A stretch of 64,000 nt of DNA from Mucilaginibacter sp. cycad4 (GCF_034263275.1 NZ_CP139559.1:3596001-3660000), one strand, 5' to 3'; positions 48,697 through 58,432 are shown, counted from the stretch's first letter. Notes: a model not told the origin generated them from the sequence alone. Made by a program: numbers and translations.

Positions 48697-48780
48697 TGCC
48701 CGAAGAGAGACTCGAACTCTCAAGAGACAATTCTCAACGGCTTCTGAGACCGCAACGTTTACCAATTTCGCCATCCGGGC
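48697..48780 (-). tRNA. tRNA-Leu (CAG)
   Basis: 84-nt cloverleaf on the minus strand. Acceptor GCCCGGA pairs with TTCGGGC, discriminator A; anticodon loop CTCAGAA gives CAG; T-loop TTCGAGT. No encoded CCA. First gene of a tRNA pair with tRNA-Leu(GAG). Confidence 0.93.
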
Positions 48781-48803
48781 TTATCGTTTTATTAACAAGC
48801 GTG

Positions 48804-48833
48804 CAAATATAATCGTTTCCGCCAAATTGCAAC
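48804..48833 (-). promoter_or_regulatory. Promoter of tRNA-Leu pair
   Basis: -7 TATATTTG (48811-48804) and a -33-like GTTG (48833-48830) spaced by 18 bp, just upstream of tRNA-Leu(CAG). Matches the Bacteroidota consensus well. Confidence 0.7.
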
Positions 48834-48920
48834 CTAATAAATTAAAAAATCAATATTATGTTGTTTAACGGTATTTGAAAATCTAACTTAGGTTTCATAA
48901 AACACTTTATATCAAACTAA

Positions 48921-49943
48921 ATGAAGCTAAACCGCATTTTTATTTCAGGTACCTTATTCTGTTCTGTGTGGTTCAATTCTGTCCTGAAAGCACAAACTAT
49001 TACTATTTTACAGCAGGATAAGCCAACAAGTATCCGTGGTTTATCGGTAGTTGATGACAATACGGCATGGATAAGCGGCAGCAAAGGATACATCGCTAAA
49101 ACTAACGACGGCGGTAAAACCTGGAACTGGCAGCAAATAAAGGGTTATGAAAAATCCGACTTTCGGGATATCGAAGCTTTTAATGATCATGAAGCCGTGA
49201 TCATGAGTTCGGGCACGCCGTCCCTCATCTTGAAAACAGTTGATGGCGGACAAACCTGGCAGGAAAAATATCGAAAAACAGATACAACCTATTTTTTAGA
49301 CGCCATGGATTTTGCCGATAACCATCACGGTTACATCTTAGGCGACCCAATCAACAATAAATTTTTATTACTGGAAACCAAAGACAGTGGTGAAACCTGG
49401 AACGAGTCGGAAAATGCCCCGGATGCACTACCCGGAGAAGCTGCTTTTGCAGCGAGTGGAACATGCCTCAGAGTATCGGGCAAAGGAGCGATATACATCG
49501 TTTCAGGAGGTAGCAGTGCAAGGCTTATTTCCTTGCAGCTTCACAATAATCAATGGCAGTATTCAAATCTTCCTCTTACTCATGGAAAAAGCAGTGAAGG
49601 GGCTTTTTCAATATCGACAGGGCAAAATGCCGGTATTATTATCGGGGGGGATTATGCCAATGATAAAAAGACAGATTCAGTGGCAACTATCCACACGGTT
49701 CACCCTGTCCTCACATTTACACCATCACAAACAGGGCCGGCAGGTTTTCAATCAGGTGTTGAGTACATAAAATCCGGAATATTCCTTTCCACAGGCACTC
49801 CCGGGAGCAACATCACTACAGATGGAGGCAAAACGTGGAAGCAAATAGACGGCACAAGCTTTAACGTTTGCCGTAAGGCAAAACATGGCACACTCGTATT
49901 ATTAGCCGGAAATAGCGGTAAAATAGCTGTTCTAAAATTGTAG
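48921..49943 (+). CDS. Secreted BNR/Ycf48-like beta-propeller protein
   Basis: 340 residues. A signal peptide (about 1-25) and then a propeller with Asp-box repeats: TNDGGKTWNW, TVDGGQTWQE, TKDSGETWNE and TTDGGKTWKQ. This is the Ycf48/photosystem-assembly-like fold, also annotated as oxidoreductase in this phylum. No catalytic residues can be assigned. Periplasmic or surface. Confidence 0.85.
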   Translation: MKLNRIFISGTLFCSVWFNSVLKAQTITILQQDKPTSIRGLSVVDDNTAWISGSKGYIAKTNDGGKTWNWQQIKGYEKSDFRDIEAFNDHEAVIMSSGTPSLILKTVDGGQTWQEKYRKTDTTYFLDAMDFADNHHGYILGDPINNKFLLLETKDSGETWNESENAPDALPGEAAFAASGTCLRVSGKGAIYIVSGGSSARLISLQLHNNQWQYSNLPLTHGKSSEGAFSISTGQNAGIIIGGDYANDKKTDSVATIHTVHPVLTFTPSQTGPAGFQSGVEYIKSGIFLSTGTPGSNITTDGGKTWKQIDGTSFNVCRKAKHGTLVLLAGNSGKIAVLKL

Positions 49944-49995
49944 TTTACTGGTTTTTAATAGCTTAAAAAAAGCTTTACATTAATTTAAAAAATAG

Positions 49996-50027
49996 CTTGC
50001 AGGGAATAATTAAGAACCCTATATTTG
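49996..50027 (+). promoter_or_regulatory. Promoter of tRNA-Lys genes
   Basis: -33-like CTTG at 49996-49999, 20 bp spacer, and a perfect -7 TATATTTG at 50020-50027. Transcription should begin about 40 bp before the first tRNA-Lys. Confidence 0.75.
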
Positions 50028-50077
50028 CACCACTTTAAACGGAAACGGTTAACCGAACCAAGGAAGTTGAAAAGTAT

Positions 50078-50150
50078 GATTCCGTAGCTCAGCCGGTAGA
50101 GCATAACACTTTTAATGTTGGGGTCCTGGGTTCGAGTCCCAGCGGGATCA
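50078..50150 (+). tRNA. tRNA-Lys (TTT), copy 1
   Basis: 73-nt cloverleaf: acceptor GATTCCG / CGGGATC, D-arm AGCTC...GAGC, anticodon loop CTTTTAA (anticodon TTT), T-loop TTCGAGT, discriminator A. No CCA. Followed directly by a terminator. Confidence 0.95.
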
Positions 50151-50151
50151 C

Positions 50152-50176
50152 AAAGCCTTTGAAAAGAGGCTTTTTT
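50152..50176 (+). terminator. Terminator after tRNA-Lys copy 1
   Basis: AAAGCCT (50152-50158) pairs with AGGCTTT (50167-50173), then further T. It separates the two tRNA-Lys copies. Confidence 0.8.
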
Positions 50177-50238
50177 ATTTAAAAACAAAAGCTGCCCTTT
50201 AAACAGCTCCGCCTCATTAAGCGAAAAATTTAAAGAAT

Positions 50239-50311
50239 GATTCCGTAGCTCAGCCGGTAGAGCATAACACTTTTAATGTTGGGGTCCTGGGTTCGAGTCC
50301 CAGCGGGATCA
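50239..50311 (+). tRNA. tRNA-Lys (TTT), copy 2
   Basis: Identical over 73 nt to the copy at 50078-50150, 161 bp downstream. No own -7 element is obvious, so it may depend on read-through or on processing. Confidence 0.95.
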
Positions 50312-50314
50312 CAG

Positions 50315-50339
50315 AAAGGCACAAGAAATTGTGCCTTTT
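50315..50339 (+). terminator. Terminator after tRNA-Lys copy 2
   Basis: AAAGGCAC (50315-50322) pairs with GTGCCTTT (50331-50338), then T. Confidence 0.85.
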
Positions 50340-50482
50340 CGCATTTAAACCCGTGCTCAACGCTGTTTTTGGTAAATAAACGGCCATCCCAAATCAGTTC
50401 CGGTCAGATCGATAGAAGCCGAAACTACTGAACACCTTTTTTCGTTATATTGCTCCACAATTAAGCACAACCAATACTAAAA

Positions 50483-51511
50483 ATGACCGGCGGTAATAAG
50501 AACGATAAGGTGAATATGAAGACGCTTGCGAAAGAGCTTAACCTTTCAACCGCGACCATATCCAAAGCGTTGCGCGATAGCTATGATATCAGTCCTGAAA
50601 CCAAACTGAAGGTAATGGAAGTTGCAAAACGCTTAAATTATGTACCTAACGCTTATGCCAGCAGTCTCCGCAAACAAAGCAGTAACACAATAGCCATCAT
50701 TATACCCGAAATTGCTGATAGCTTTTTTAGCCAGGCCATTAACGGAATTGAAAGCGTTATCGCCCCTAAAAAATACCATGCGCTGATCTATCTTACTCAT
50801 GACAGCTATGAACGGGAGGCATCCATGTTTAACGACCTGGCCAGCGGACGGGTGGACGGCCTCATCATGTCGGTAGCCAGCAGCACGCAGGATACGGGCC
50901 ATATTAAAACATTACAGGAAACGGGCATCTCCATAGTTTTTTTTGACAGGGTATGCGAGGATATTACTGCCGATAAAATTATAACCGACGACTATAACAG
51001 CGCCTACAACGCTGCCTGTCATCTGCTACAGGCCGGATGTAAAAACATCTCATTGGTTACCATCAGCGGCTATCCTACTATTTTAACCGCCCGGGAACAA
51101 GGATATCGCAACGCTTTAACCGACAATGGGTTTGCAGCTAAAGATACAGGAATAGTAACCTGCTCAAATAAATATACGGAGGAAAACGTAAATATGATCA
51201 AAGCGCATTTGGCAACCGTTAAACCCGATGGTATCATAGCCACGGTTGAGCAATTGGCGACCGCTACCTACCTGGCCTGCGATGAACTGAAACTACAGAT
51301 TCCCGGTGATGTAAAAGTTGTTTGCTTTACCAATCAAATTACCGCGGCCATACTTAACCCATCGCTTACTACTATTTTGCAACCCGCGTATGATATGGGC
51401 AAGCAGGCAGCCGAAATACTTTTCGGCCGCCTGTCCGGGCGGCTTATGGAAACCGAGCAGGAACTGGTAATGCCATCACAATTAATTGCAAGGGCATCAA
51501 CAGCCTCTTAA
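50483..51511 (+). CDS. LacI family transcriptional regulator
   Basis: 342 residues. HTH at about 12-60 (MKTLAKELNLSTATISKALRDS and the hinge-helix region NAYASSLRKQ), then a periplasmic-binding-protein-like effector domain (about 66-340) with NTIAIIIPEIADSFFSQAINGIE. It binds a sugar or sugar-derived ligand and represses nearby genes. It is tail-to-tail (3 bp) with the GH92 operon, so it is the natural candidate for its control. SusR/HTCS or ECF-sigma systems are the usual PUL regulators; none is seen in this window. Confidence 0.92.
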   Translation: MTGGNKNDKVNMKTLAKELNLSTATISKALRDSYDISPETKLKVMEVAKRLNYVPNAYASSLRKQSSNTIAIIIPEIADSFFSQAINGIESVIAPKKYHALIYLTHDSYEREASMFNDLASGRVDGLIMSVASSTQDTGHIKTLQETGISIVFFDRVCEDITADKIITDDYNSAYNAACHLLQAGCKNISLVTISGYPTILTAREQGYRNALTDNGFAAKDTGIVTCSNKYTEENVNMIKAHLATVKPDGIIATVEQLATATYLACDELKLQIPGDVKVVCFTNQITAAILNPSLTTILQPAYDMGKQAAEILFGRLSGRLMETEQELVMPSQLIARASTAS

Positions 51512-51514
51512 CAA

Positions 51515-53809
51515 TTAATCTTTTTGAGGGATATTGGTCATGGTGAAAGCCAAGGTACCGCCGTGGCTAATTTGCTCATGCGATATCATATGATCTTTTA
51601 TGACCACCCCGTTAAAGGTTACTACCTTCACATATTTGTTTTGGGCAGATAAGCCTGTAGCTTTGATCACCAGTTTATTTCCGTTTTGCAGGTTCAGGGC
51701 AATATATGGAAACTGGGGGGCACCGATGCTATACATGCCCGATGCCGGCGTTACCGGGTAAAAGCCCATGGTGCTAAAAATATACCAGGCTGATGTTTGG
51801 CCGCAATCATCATTACCATTTATGCCGATAGGTGCATTCCTGAAATTTTGCCATGAGGTATGCTGCCTTACCAGTTCCTGCGCTTTCCATGGCATACCGC
51901 AATAGTTAAACAGGTAGATGTAATGATGCCCCGGCTCATTATCAGCCCGGTAATGGCCATCGTTAAAATTATGGAGTAATTTATCGGCAAAGGCCTTTTC
52001 ACCGCCCATGAGGGCTATCATGCCGGGTACGTCCTGCATAGCGCCAAAAGTATATGTCCATTTGGTGCCTTCGGTAAACCCACTATCCGGCTTGGCCGAC
52101 CAACTGCCGTCGGCATTCCGTGGAGCCATAAAACCGGTTGAAGTATTGTACACGTTTTTATAGTTCTTGCTCCAGGTCATCAACTGGTTATAGTCGCTGG
52201 TTTTGCCTAAGGCCTTTGCAAGCTGGGCAACGCAATAATCGTCAATACCATACTCAACAGTGCGCGATACTGATTCTTTGGTTTTATCAACCGGAATATA
52301 GCCTAATTTATGATAATTGGTTAGCCCTCCCCTTGCTTCAAAGCTTGTCCAAAGGTCGCGGTCGCCCCATTTTTTTTGAGTATCGCCATCAGGAGCAGCA
52401 AAGGCATCCTTATGCAAGGCTTCATAAGCTAAGGCAGCATTGTAGCCCCTAAACCCTTTGATATAAGCATCGGCAATTACAGCATCGGCATGGGTACCTA
52501 TCATGATATTGGTATAGGTTGGGTTTGGCCACATCGGCATCCAGCCTCCTTCCTGGTACATTTGCAGCAGCGATTTCACCATATCGTTTACACGCCCGGG
52601 CTGGGTAAGGATCAACAAAGGATGCAAAGCCCTGAAGGTGTCCCATAATGAATAATCATTGTAAGAAACACCATTGTGGATCTTATCATCAAAAGCACTA
52701 TAATACCTGCCATACTCTGAAAATTCCCTTGGAAAAAGCAGGGTATGAAAGAGCGCTGTGTAAAAAATAGTTTTTTGTCCATCCGTGATATCAGCAACCT
52801 GCACTTTTTTCAATTGCTGCTGCCAGTTATCACGGGTGCTTTTCACTACCTTTTCAAAATCCCAGTCGGGGATTTCCTTTTTAAGATTGTGACGAGCCTG
52901 GTCAATACTGATGAATGAGGTTGCAACCTTAACCTTTACAACAGTACTGCCCGTTGTTTTGAATGATACATAGGCCCCCATCCGGGTACCAAATTGCTCT
53001 TTACTCCTTTTTTTTATAGTCTTATTATCCCAGGTGCCATAACTGCGGATGGGCTTATCAAACTTGATAATAAAATAGCCTTTAAAGTTTTTAAGCGCCG
53101 GCCCAAGCTGAGCCGACTGCCTGTCGGGATTGTAGCCGGTTATTTCATTATTTACGGTATCAACATGCACATATCCGCGCATTTCCTTCATTCTCACCTT
53201 AAAGTCGTTAGCCCAATCGGTAAGCGCCGGGTTTAAATTAATACCCTGAATGATAAGATGTGCCTGATCCGATTTAGGGAAAGTAAAGCGGAACATGCCA
53301 CAGGTATTGACGCCGGCTATTTCGGCCTTGATGCCTGCGTTAGCACCGGCTTTTAGTTTTACTGAATAATAATAAGGTTTGGCAACCTCATCCTTATGGT
53401 CAAACAACAACTTGCGCTCTTCTGGCAGTACCCGAAGGTTGCCTATTTGGGGCATTACAGATACATAACCATAATCGCCCATCCATACGGTAGGTTGGTG
53501 CGATGCCATCAGGCCAATTACCGAGTTATCCTCATAAGTATAACTCATTTTGCTCATTTTATTTTCGCCGGTTTGGGCTACAAAATTGGTCATGGCGAAC
53601 GGCACGTTTACGCATGGCATGGTGCCGCCGCCATCAAGTCCTTTGGCAAAGCCTGTTGATGCAGTACCGATGAGCGGGTTAACATAGTCAACCTCATCCT
53701 TTTTAACCTTAGTCGTTTTTTGTTGGGCGTTTGTTGTTACAGAGACCAACGAAAGCAATATCAACGGATAGATCTTCCGTTTAAATTTCGGGCAAATGTT
53801 TAAGATCAT
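51515..53809 (-). CDS. GH92 alpha-mannosidase, copy 1
   Basis: 764 residues, typical GH92 length. A signal peptide covers about 1-28. The start of the mature protein, DYVNPLIGTASTG, and the late block NDDCGQTSAWYIFSTMGFYPV are GH92 hallmarks; LWDTFRALHPLL lies between. GH92 enzymes are calcium-dependent, inverting exo-alpha-mannosidases acting on N-glycan or yeast-mannan branches. No lipobox, so it is probably periplasmic. Last gene of the PUL operon here. Confidence 0.93.
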   Translation of the reverse strand: MILNICPKFKRKIYPLILLSLVSVTTNAQQKTTKVKKDEVDYVNPLIGTASTGFAKGLDGGGTMPCVNVPFAMTNFVAQTGENKMSKMSYTYEDNSVIGLMASHQPTVWMGDYGYVSVMPQIGNLRVLPEERKLLFDHKDEVAKPYYYSVKLKAGANAGIKAEIAGVNTCGMFRFTFPKSDQAHLIIQGINLNPALTDWANDFKVRMKEMRGYVHVDTVNNEITGYNPDRQSAQLGPALKNFKGYFIIKFDKPIRSYGTWDNKTIKKRSKEQFGTRMGAYVSFKTTGSTVVKVKVATSFISIDQARHNLKKEIPDWDFEKVVKSTRDNWQQQLKKVQVADITDGQKTIFYTALFHTLLFPREFSEYGRYYSAFDDKIHNGVSYNDYSLWDTFRALHPLLILTQPGRVNDMVKSLLQMYQEGGWMPMWPNPTYTNIMIGTHADAVIADAYIKGFRGYNAALAYEALHKDAFAAPDGDTQKKWGDRDLWTSFEARGGLTNYHKLGYIPVDKTKESVSRTVEYGIDDYCVAQLAKALGKTSDYNQLMTWSKNYKNVYNTSTGFMAPRNADGSWSAKPDSGFTEGTKWTYTFGAMQDVPGMIALMGGEKAFADKLLHNFNDGHYRADNEPGHHYIYLFNYCGMPWKAQELVRQHTSWQNFRNAPIGINGNDDCGQTSAWYIFSTMGFYPVTPASGMYSIGAPQFPYIALNLQNGNKLVIKATGLSAQNKYVKVVTFNGVVIKDHMISHEQISHGGTLAFTMTNIPQKD

Positions 53810-53923
53810 TTTTCAGATAGATTTTTAGGCTTGTTTAAACAGGCCTGGCAAATCTCTGATTTTTCAGATCATATCTGTTAAAAGCCTGGTGTTTTTTTCA
53901 GGAATAATTTCATTGATACCGGG

Positions 53924-56900
53924 TCACTGTCTTTCTGCTGATACAATGGCTTTGATATCGTCAGCGGATAATGCGGCTTTAAATACTTTTACCCTGTTCA
54001 TATAACCATGAAACACCCGTTCCGACGGGAATTCCTCATTTCGTCCTAATGTCCATCTGTTATTTACGGACAGATCAGCGCTTACCTCTAATAGCGAGGT
54101 TCCTGACAATACACCATCGATATAAACATATAGTGTTTTGCCATTACACACACCGGCTATATGGTGCCAATGCAGTTGCCAATCAGCAGGGAGGTTTACG
54201 GTACAATCACCCCTGCCCCATCCGCCGGCAAAAAAGGTAAGGGTTTTGTTATCGGTCATTTGCAGCACGTGGTTATCGCCTTTGGTAATGATATCAACCA
54301 AGCCTTTCTCGTTACCCATTGGGTAAACCCATCCCATCATGGTAATGGATTCAGCCATTCTATCTAAAGCCGGTGAGTTTGGAACTTCCACATACGTGCT
54401 GTCACCAAACAGTAGTTTGTCATTATCGGCCATTGCTGAAGTTGAAATAATGTTACCATTATTGTTAAATCCCGAACTATCAGCTACTATTTTGCCGGGA
54501 ACAATCGACCTGAAATCAAGCAATAAGGATTCCTTACCGTCATCATAAACTTTATATATAGTTTTAGCGGTATCAACCCTCAGGTACTTAAATCCTTTTT
54601 TAATGACTGTTATATTATGGCTGATGGTTTTAGCCTCACCTGCATTCAGTTTAATCTTATCTGTAAAAACAACCGAATCATTTTGAATTACGGGTATGAT
54701 AAAGGTTTGCTTGAGGCCGCCTGTGTTCTTTATCTGATATTTTATTTCCTGAATGTCATTTAGCCTAATCATGGATTTTACTTCCAGCCCAGATATTTTG
54801 AAAGGATGCTCTTGAGGTTTTGCTGGCAGTTTTATATCGATTGTAAACGGAGGTGTATCACCAAGCTTCAATATTGATTTCCCAACCAGGTAAAGGCGAA
54901 ATACAATGGAATCCTGAACGGTTTGCCCGGACTCCATCAAGCAATTTTTATAACCGTATGGCTTTCCATCAACCAATAATTTTACGGTTTTAATACCTTT
55001 GCTACCTGTATTTTTGAGCCTGAACTTTATTATAAGCGGCTCATCCGGCACCACACTTTTTTTATTGACTGAATAATTCACTACGCTAAAAGCAGTGTTT
55101 TTTTGTGTGGTTGAAAGTTCAATTGGATCTTTATTCGCGGGCCAGTTACCCGGCTTTTCACCCATGTCAAAAGCCATTGTGCCCCCGTTCACCAATACCG
55201 AATGCGGCAGAATTAACTGCTGCCAGGCCTTACCGTTTACCCGCAATGATTGTACATAGCTATTTTTCAAGGAGGAATTATTGCTGCTGATGATAAACTT
55301 TTTGCCGTTTGACAGATGAAGTGTTCCGGATTTAAACAACGGTGCACCAATGGCATAAAGCGGCCTGCCGGGGCATACAGGATAGATGCCCATGGCGCTG
55401 AAGATATACCAGCTGGATGTTGAACCCAGGTCATCATTACCGGGCAAACCGCCCGGTGTAGCGCTGAACCTGTTGAGCATGATATCCCTCACCCACTTTT
55501 GTGTTAACCGGGGCTTGCCGGCCTGGTTAAACAGGTAAGGCAGGTGAAATACTGTTTCATTATCAAACAAAATGGAGTTGTTACCAAGGGCAGAATCCAA
55601 TCGGGCGGCGAATTGCTCGTTACCGCCTGTCATGTTAATCAGGTCTTTACCATTTTGGGGCACAAAATATGAGTATACCCATTTATCACCCTCCTTATAA
55701 CCTGATGTACCAGGTTGAAGTTTAAATTCCTCGCCGTTTCGCGGGAACATGAACAATTCATCTTTATTTAAAAGATTGCGGTAGTTAATCCCTCTGCCTG
55801 CCGATAACTGGTAAGTTGATTTATCCTTCATCACTTTATCTGCAAATTGCGATAATGCCCAATCGTCATAGGCATACTCAACTGTGCGGGTGACTGATTC
55901 TTGCCGGGTAAAAGGAACGTAGCCTTTTTGATGATAAACTTCCATGTCTGACTGAACAAATGGCCCGTCGACTAAATCTTTCTTCATGGCCTCATAAGCA
56001 AGCTCTTTATCAAAACCAGTGATCCCTTTCATATATGAATCAACAATTATGGGAACAGCATGGTTACCGGTCATGCTTTCAGTTGGCAGATGCCCGCTTT
56101 GCTTGTAAACGTCCAGTATAGATAGGATTACATCCTGTTGCTTTTGCGGATAAAGCAGTGTAAGTAAAGGATGCAAAGACCTGAAAGTGTCCCACGGAGA
56201 AAAAGCTTCATACTGGTTTTGCCCCGTTTTTTGATAAACCTTGCCATCATTTCCCCTGTAGCTGCCATCCACATCGTCGGCAACCCAAGGCAGCAACAGC
56301 GAATGATAAAGCGCTGTGTAAAACACCTTCTTATTCTGTTCATTATCGTCAGTTATATCAACAACCGATAATAATTTAGCCCATTCGCTACCGGTCTTCG
56401 TCCGCACCTGATCAAAACTAAGGCTGCCTATCTCCTGATCAATATTATGTTGCGCGTTGAGATAACCAACCGATGATTTGCTTAACTTCACGGTGATCAT
56501 TTTAACGCCCGTTTTAGCTTTTGGGAAGGAGAAAAGCCAGCCTCCCGTAACTTCTTTTTTATATGTGTATCCTTCGCTGAAATTTATACCCGCATTAGCG
56601 TTTGAAGTATGGATTATTTTATTTGATATGGATTGAATCTCACCTATGCCGCCTATAAAAATTTGCGGATCAGCATTGCCATCGAAAGTAAAACGGAACA
56701 TACCTGTTCTTGCGGTAGTGGTAGCTTCTGCTGTAATCCGCTGATCATCAAAATAAACTTTATAGTAACCGGGCCTGGCGGTCTCCTTTTTGTGCGAAAA
56801 ACGCAGGCTTGATTTACCGGTTTCAAAGTTGACATCACTATTCAGTGGCATTATAAAAAAGTAACCTGATGATCCTCCCGGAAAACCGCTCATGTGCCCC

Positions 56901-57163
56901 AGGCAGCTGAAATAATAAATTGAGCTATCGGCAAAATTATATCCCCTTGCTCCGGTAACCCGTGTTTCCGGGCTTAGTTGTATTGATCCTGATGGAGCAG
57001 CTGCTCCGGGATAACATCCTCCATTATTGCCCCATTTGGTAAGCACGTTACTTACAGTAGTGCCAATAAATGGGTCAACATAGCGCAAGTGGCTTATTTG
57101 TTGGGCATAGAGATTGGAGCCCAGTAGTATCAAGGCTAAGACGAAATATATTATCTTCTTCAA
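53924..57163 (-). CDS. GH92 alpha-mannosidase with LamG-like C-terminus
   Basis: 1079 residues from a TTG start at 57163 (MKKIIYFVLALILLGSNLYAQ, a good signal peptide). An ATG at 57292 gives 43 more residues, but that stretch is encoded by an inverted-repeat element and hides the signal, so I reject it. The GH92 domain covers about 25-700 (YVDPFIGTTVSN; SPWDTFRSLHPLL; GNDDLGSTSSWYIFSAMGIYPV). Next is a CARDB-like linker (about 720-890) and then a LamG/concanavalin-like domain (about 905-1079, IDGVLSGTSLLEV). The added domain probably binds glycan or protein. It differs from copy 1 in the opening, so it may have another linkage specificity. Confidence 0.88.
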   Translation of the reverse strand: MKKIIYFVLALILLGSNLYAQQISHLRYVDPFIGTTVSNVLTKWGNNGGCYPGAAAPSGSIQLSPETRVTGARGYNFADSSIYYFSCLGHMSGFPGGSSGYFFIMPLNSDVNFETGKSSLRFSHKKETARPGYYKVYFDDQRITAEATTTARTGMFRFTFDGNADPQIFIGGIGEIQSISNKIIHTSNANAGINFSEGYTYKKEVTGGWLFSFPKAKTGVKMITVKLSKSSVGYLNAQHNIDQEIGSLSFDQVRTKTGSEWAKLLSVVDITDDNEQNKKVFYTALYHSLLLPWVADDVDGSYRGNDGKVYQKTGQNQYEAFSPWDTFRSLHPLLTLLYPQKQQDVILSILDVYKQSGHLPTESMTGNHAVPIIVDSYMKGITGFDKELAYEAMKKDLVDGPFVQSDMEVYHQKGYVPFTRQESVTRTVEYAYDDWALSQFADKVMKDKSTYQLSAGRGINYRNLLNKDELFMFPRNGEEFKLQPGTSGYKEGDKWVYSYFVPQNGKDLINMTGGNEQFAARLDSALGNNSILFDNETVFHLPYLFNQAGKPRLTQKWVRDIMLNRFSATPGGLPGNDDLGSTSSWYIFSAMGIYPVCPGRPLYAIGAPLFKSGTLHLSNGKKFIISSNNSSLKNSYVQSLRVNGKAWQQLILPHSVLVNGGTMAFDMGEKPGNWPANKDPIELSTTQKNTAFSVVNYSVNKKSVVPDEPLIIKFRLKNTGSKGIKTVKLLVDGKPYGYKNCLMESGQTVQDSIVFRLYLVGKSILKLGDTPPFTIDIKLPAKPQEHPFKISGLEVKSMIRLNDIQEIKYQIKNTGGLKQTFIIPVIQNDSVVFTDKIKLNAGEAKTISHNITVIKKGFKYLRVDTAKTIYKVYDDGKESLLLDFRSIVPGKIVADSSGFNNNGNIISTSAMADNDKLLFGDSTYVEVPNSPALDRMAESITMMGWVYPMGNEKGLVDIITKGDNHVLQMTDNKTLTFFAGGWGRGDCTVNLPADWQLHWHHIAGVCNGKTLYVYIDGVLSGTSLLEVSADLSVNNRWTLGRNEEFPSERVFHGYMNRVKVFKAALSADDIKAIVSAERQ

Positions 57164-57190
57164 TTGTGCAATCAATAATTTAAAACACCA

Positions 57191-57285
57191 ATGTAGAGAC
57201 GCATAATTGCGTCTCCCGCTTGCAGGGCATTTAAAATGGTATGCCGCCTCTGTATAGTCAAAGACGCAATTATGCGTCTCTACAT
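57191..57285. repeat. Inverted-repeat element, TAGAGACGCA family
   Basis: Perfect 24-bp arms at 57191-57214 and 57262-57285, each containing TGTAGAGACGCATAATTGCG or its complement, with a 47-bp centre. It fills most of the gap between the HGSNAT-like gene and the true start of the GH92 gene. Sequences of this TAGAGACGCA kind recur as dispersed repeats in several bacteria. Confidence 0.85.
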
Positions 57286-57291
57286 TTATCA

Positions 57292-58419
57292 TTATATTTT
57301 AATATAAATCTTCTTTTTATCAAGTACCCAGGCTACCAGCCAGCAAAGCATCGTATAACAAAGGGCAAATACCAGTGTGCCAAAAGCACCGGGAAATAGC
57401 TTTTGATAAAACACCTCGTTGATCCAGTCATAAAAACTGAGCTGTGGTTTGATCCAAATGGTTTGGAAAACGGTAAGCAGCAATTCCGACAGCAGGTATA
57501 TTGCCAGTGAATTGCGACCGAAAACGAGAAAGAAGTTTGTCCACTTTTTCATCTTTTTTATTTCGATGGCAAATACCATGAAACCTAACAGTAAAAGATC
57601 AATACCGATAGTAAGCAAGGTAAATGAGCTTGTCCACAGTTTTTTGGCGATGGGAAAAAACTGCGCCCAGAATAGCGAGCCGGCAATCAGTAAAACACCA
57701 CACATGAACAAACGCGCAACCGACTCATAATTTTTACCCTTACGCTGAATGAATGCGCCAGCGAGAAAGCCGCCAATTACATTCACAATCCCGGTCATGG
57801 TGCTCAATAAACCTTCCGGGTCGAAAGCTATGGGGCCACCTTTGTCATGATACAAATGATCGTTACCTAACAGCGCGATATCCAACCTGGTGCCGGCATT
57901 GCCAAGCATGGTATATTCTTTACCCGGTTCGCCCAAAAATATGAGGAAAGCCCAATAACCTATTAAAAGCACCACAGATATGATGACAGTCGTTTTTTGT
58001 GAGCAATAATGAACTATCAGTGCGCCGAAGAAGTAGCATAACGCTATGCGCTGTAACACCCCCATAATACGGGTATGGCTTAAAGGGTTAAATGCCCAGC
58101 CACCAGCCTCCCGGTGAAAGAAAGGGAACCAATACATGAGGTATCCCAACAGGAAAATGATAACCGTACGTTTAAAGATCTTGCCTATAAAAGCAGCATC
58201 AGTTTCAAATTTCTTTTTGGAGAAACTGAGCGCATTACCAACGGCAAATAGGAACGATGGAAAAACGAGGTCGGTAGGTGTAAAACCGATCCAGGCCGCG
58301 TGGTCAAGCGGCGACCATACGTTGGCCCCCGAACCGGGGGCATTAACGATGATCATAAAGCAAATGGTCATACCACGGAAAACATCAAGCGCGGTAAATC
58401 TTTCGGTTGTTGCAGCCAT
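57292..58419 (-). CDS. HGSNAT-like membrane acyltransferase (DUF5009-type)
   Basis: 375 residues with about ten helices. The N-terminal RFTALDVFRGMTICFMIIVNAPG and the block HAAWIGFTPTDLVFPSFLFAVGNALS are typical of the heparan-alpha-glucosaminide N-acetyltransferase group. The conserved His in HAAW is the likely catalytic residue by analogy. The human homologue moves acetyl from cytosolic acetyl-CoA to terminal glucosamine. Here it sits between GH92 and GH35, close to GH89. It starts 13 bp after the GH35 stop, so the two are cotranscribed. Confidence 0.88.
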   Translation of the reverse strand: MAATTERFTALDVFRGMTICFMIIVNAPGSGANVWSPLDHAAWIGFTPTDLVFPSFLFAVGNALSFSKKKFETDAAFIGKIFKRTVIIFLLGYLMYWFPFFHREAGGWAFNPLSHTRIMGVLQRIALCYFFGALIVHYCSQKTTVIISVVLLIGYWAFLIFLGEPGKEYTMLGNAGTRLDIALLGNDHLYHDKGGPIAFDPEGLLSTMTGIVNVIGGFLAGAFIQRKGKNYESVARLFMCGVLLIAGSLFWAQFFPIAKKLWTSSFTLLTIGIDLLLLGFMVFAIEIKKMKKWTNFFLVFGRNSLAIYLLSELLLTVFQTIWIKPQLSFYDWINEVFYQKLFPGAFGTLVFALCYTMLCWLVAWVLDKKKIYIKI

Positions 58420-58432
58420 TTTTGCAATTATA

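Noticed and set aside
48550..48747. 65-codon frame over the tRNA-Leu region
   Set aside because: It reads antisense through two tRNA-Leu genes; the TRFEL-type peptide is a well-known artefact of tRNA T-arms.
49985..50188. Minus-strand frame over tRNA-Lys
   Set aside because: It is antisense to the tRNA; the DPAGTRTQDP peptide is the same type of artefact.
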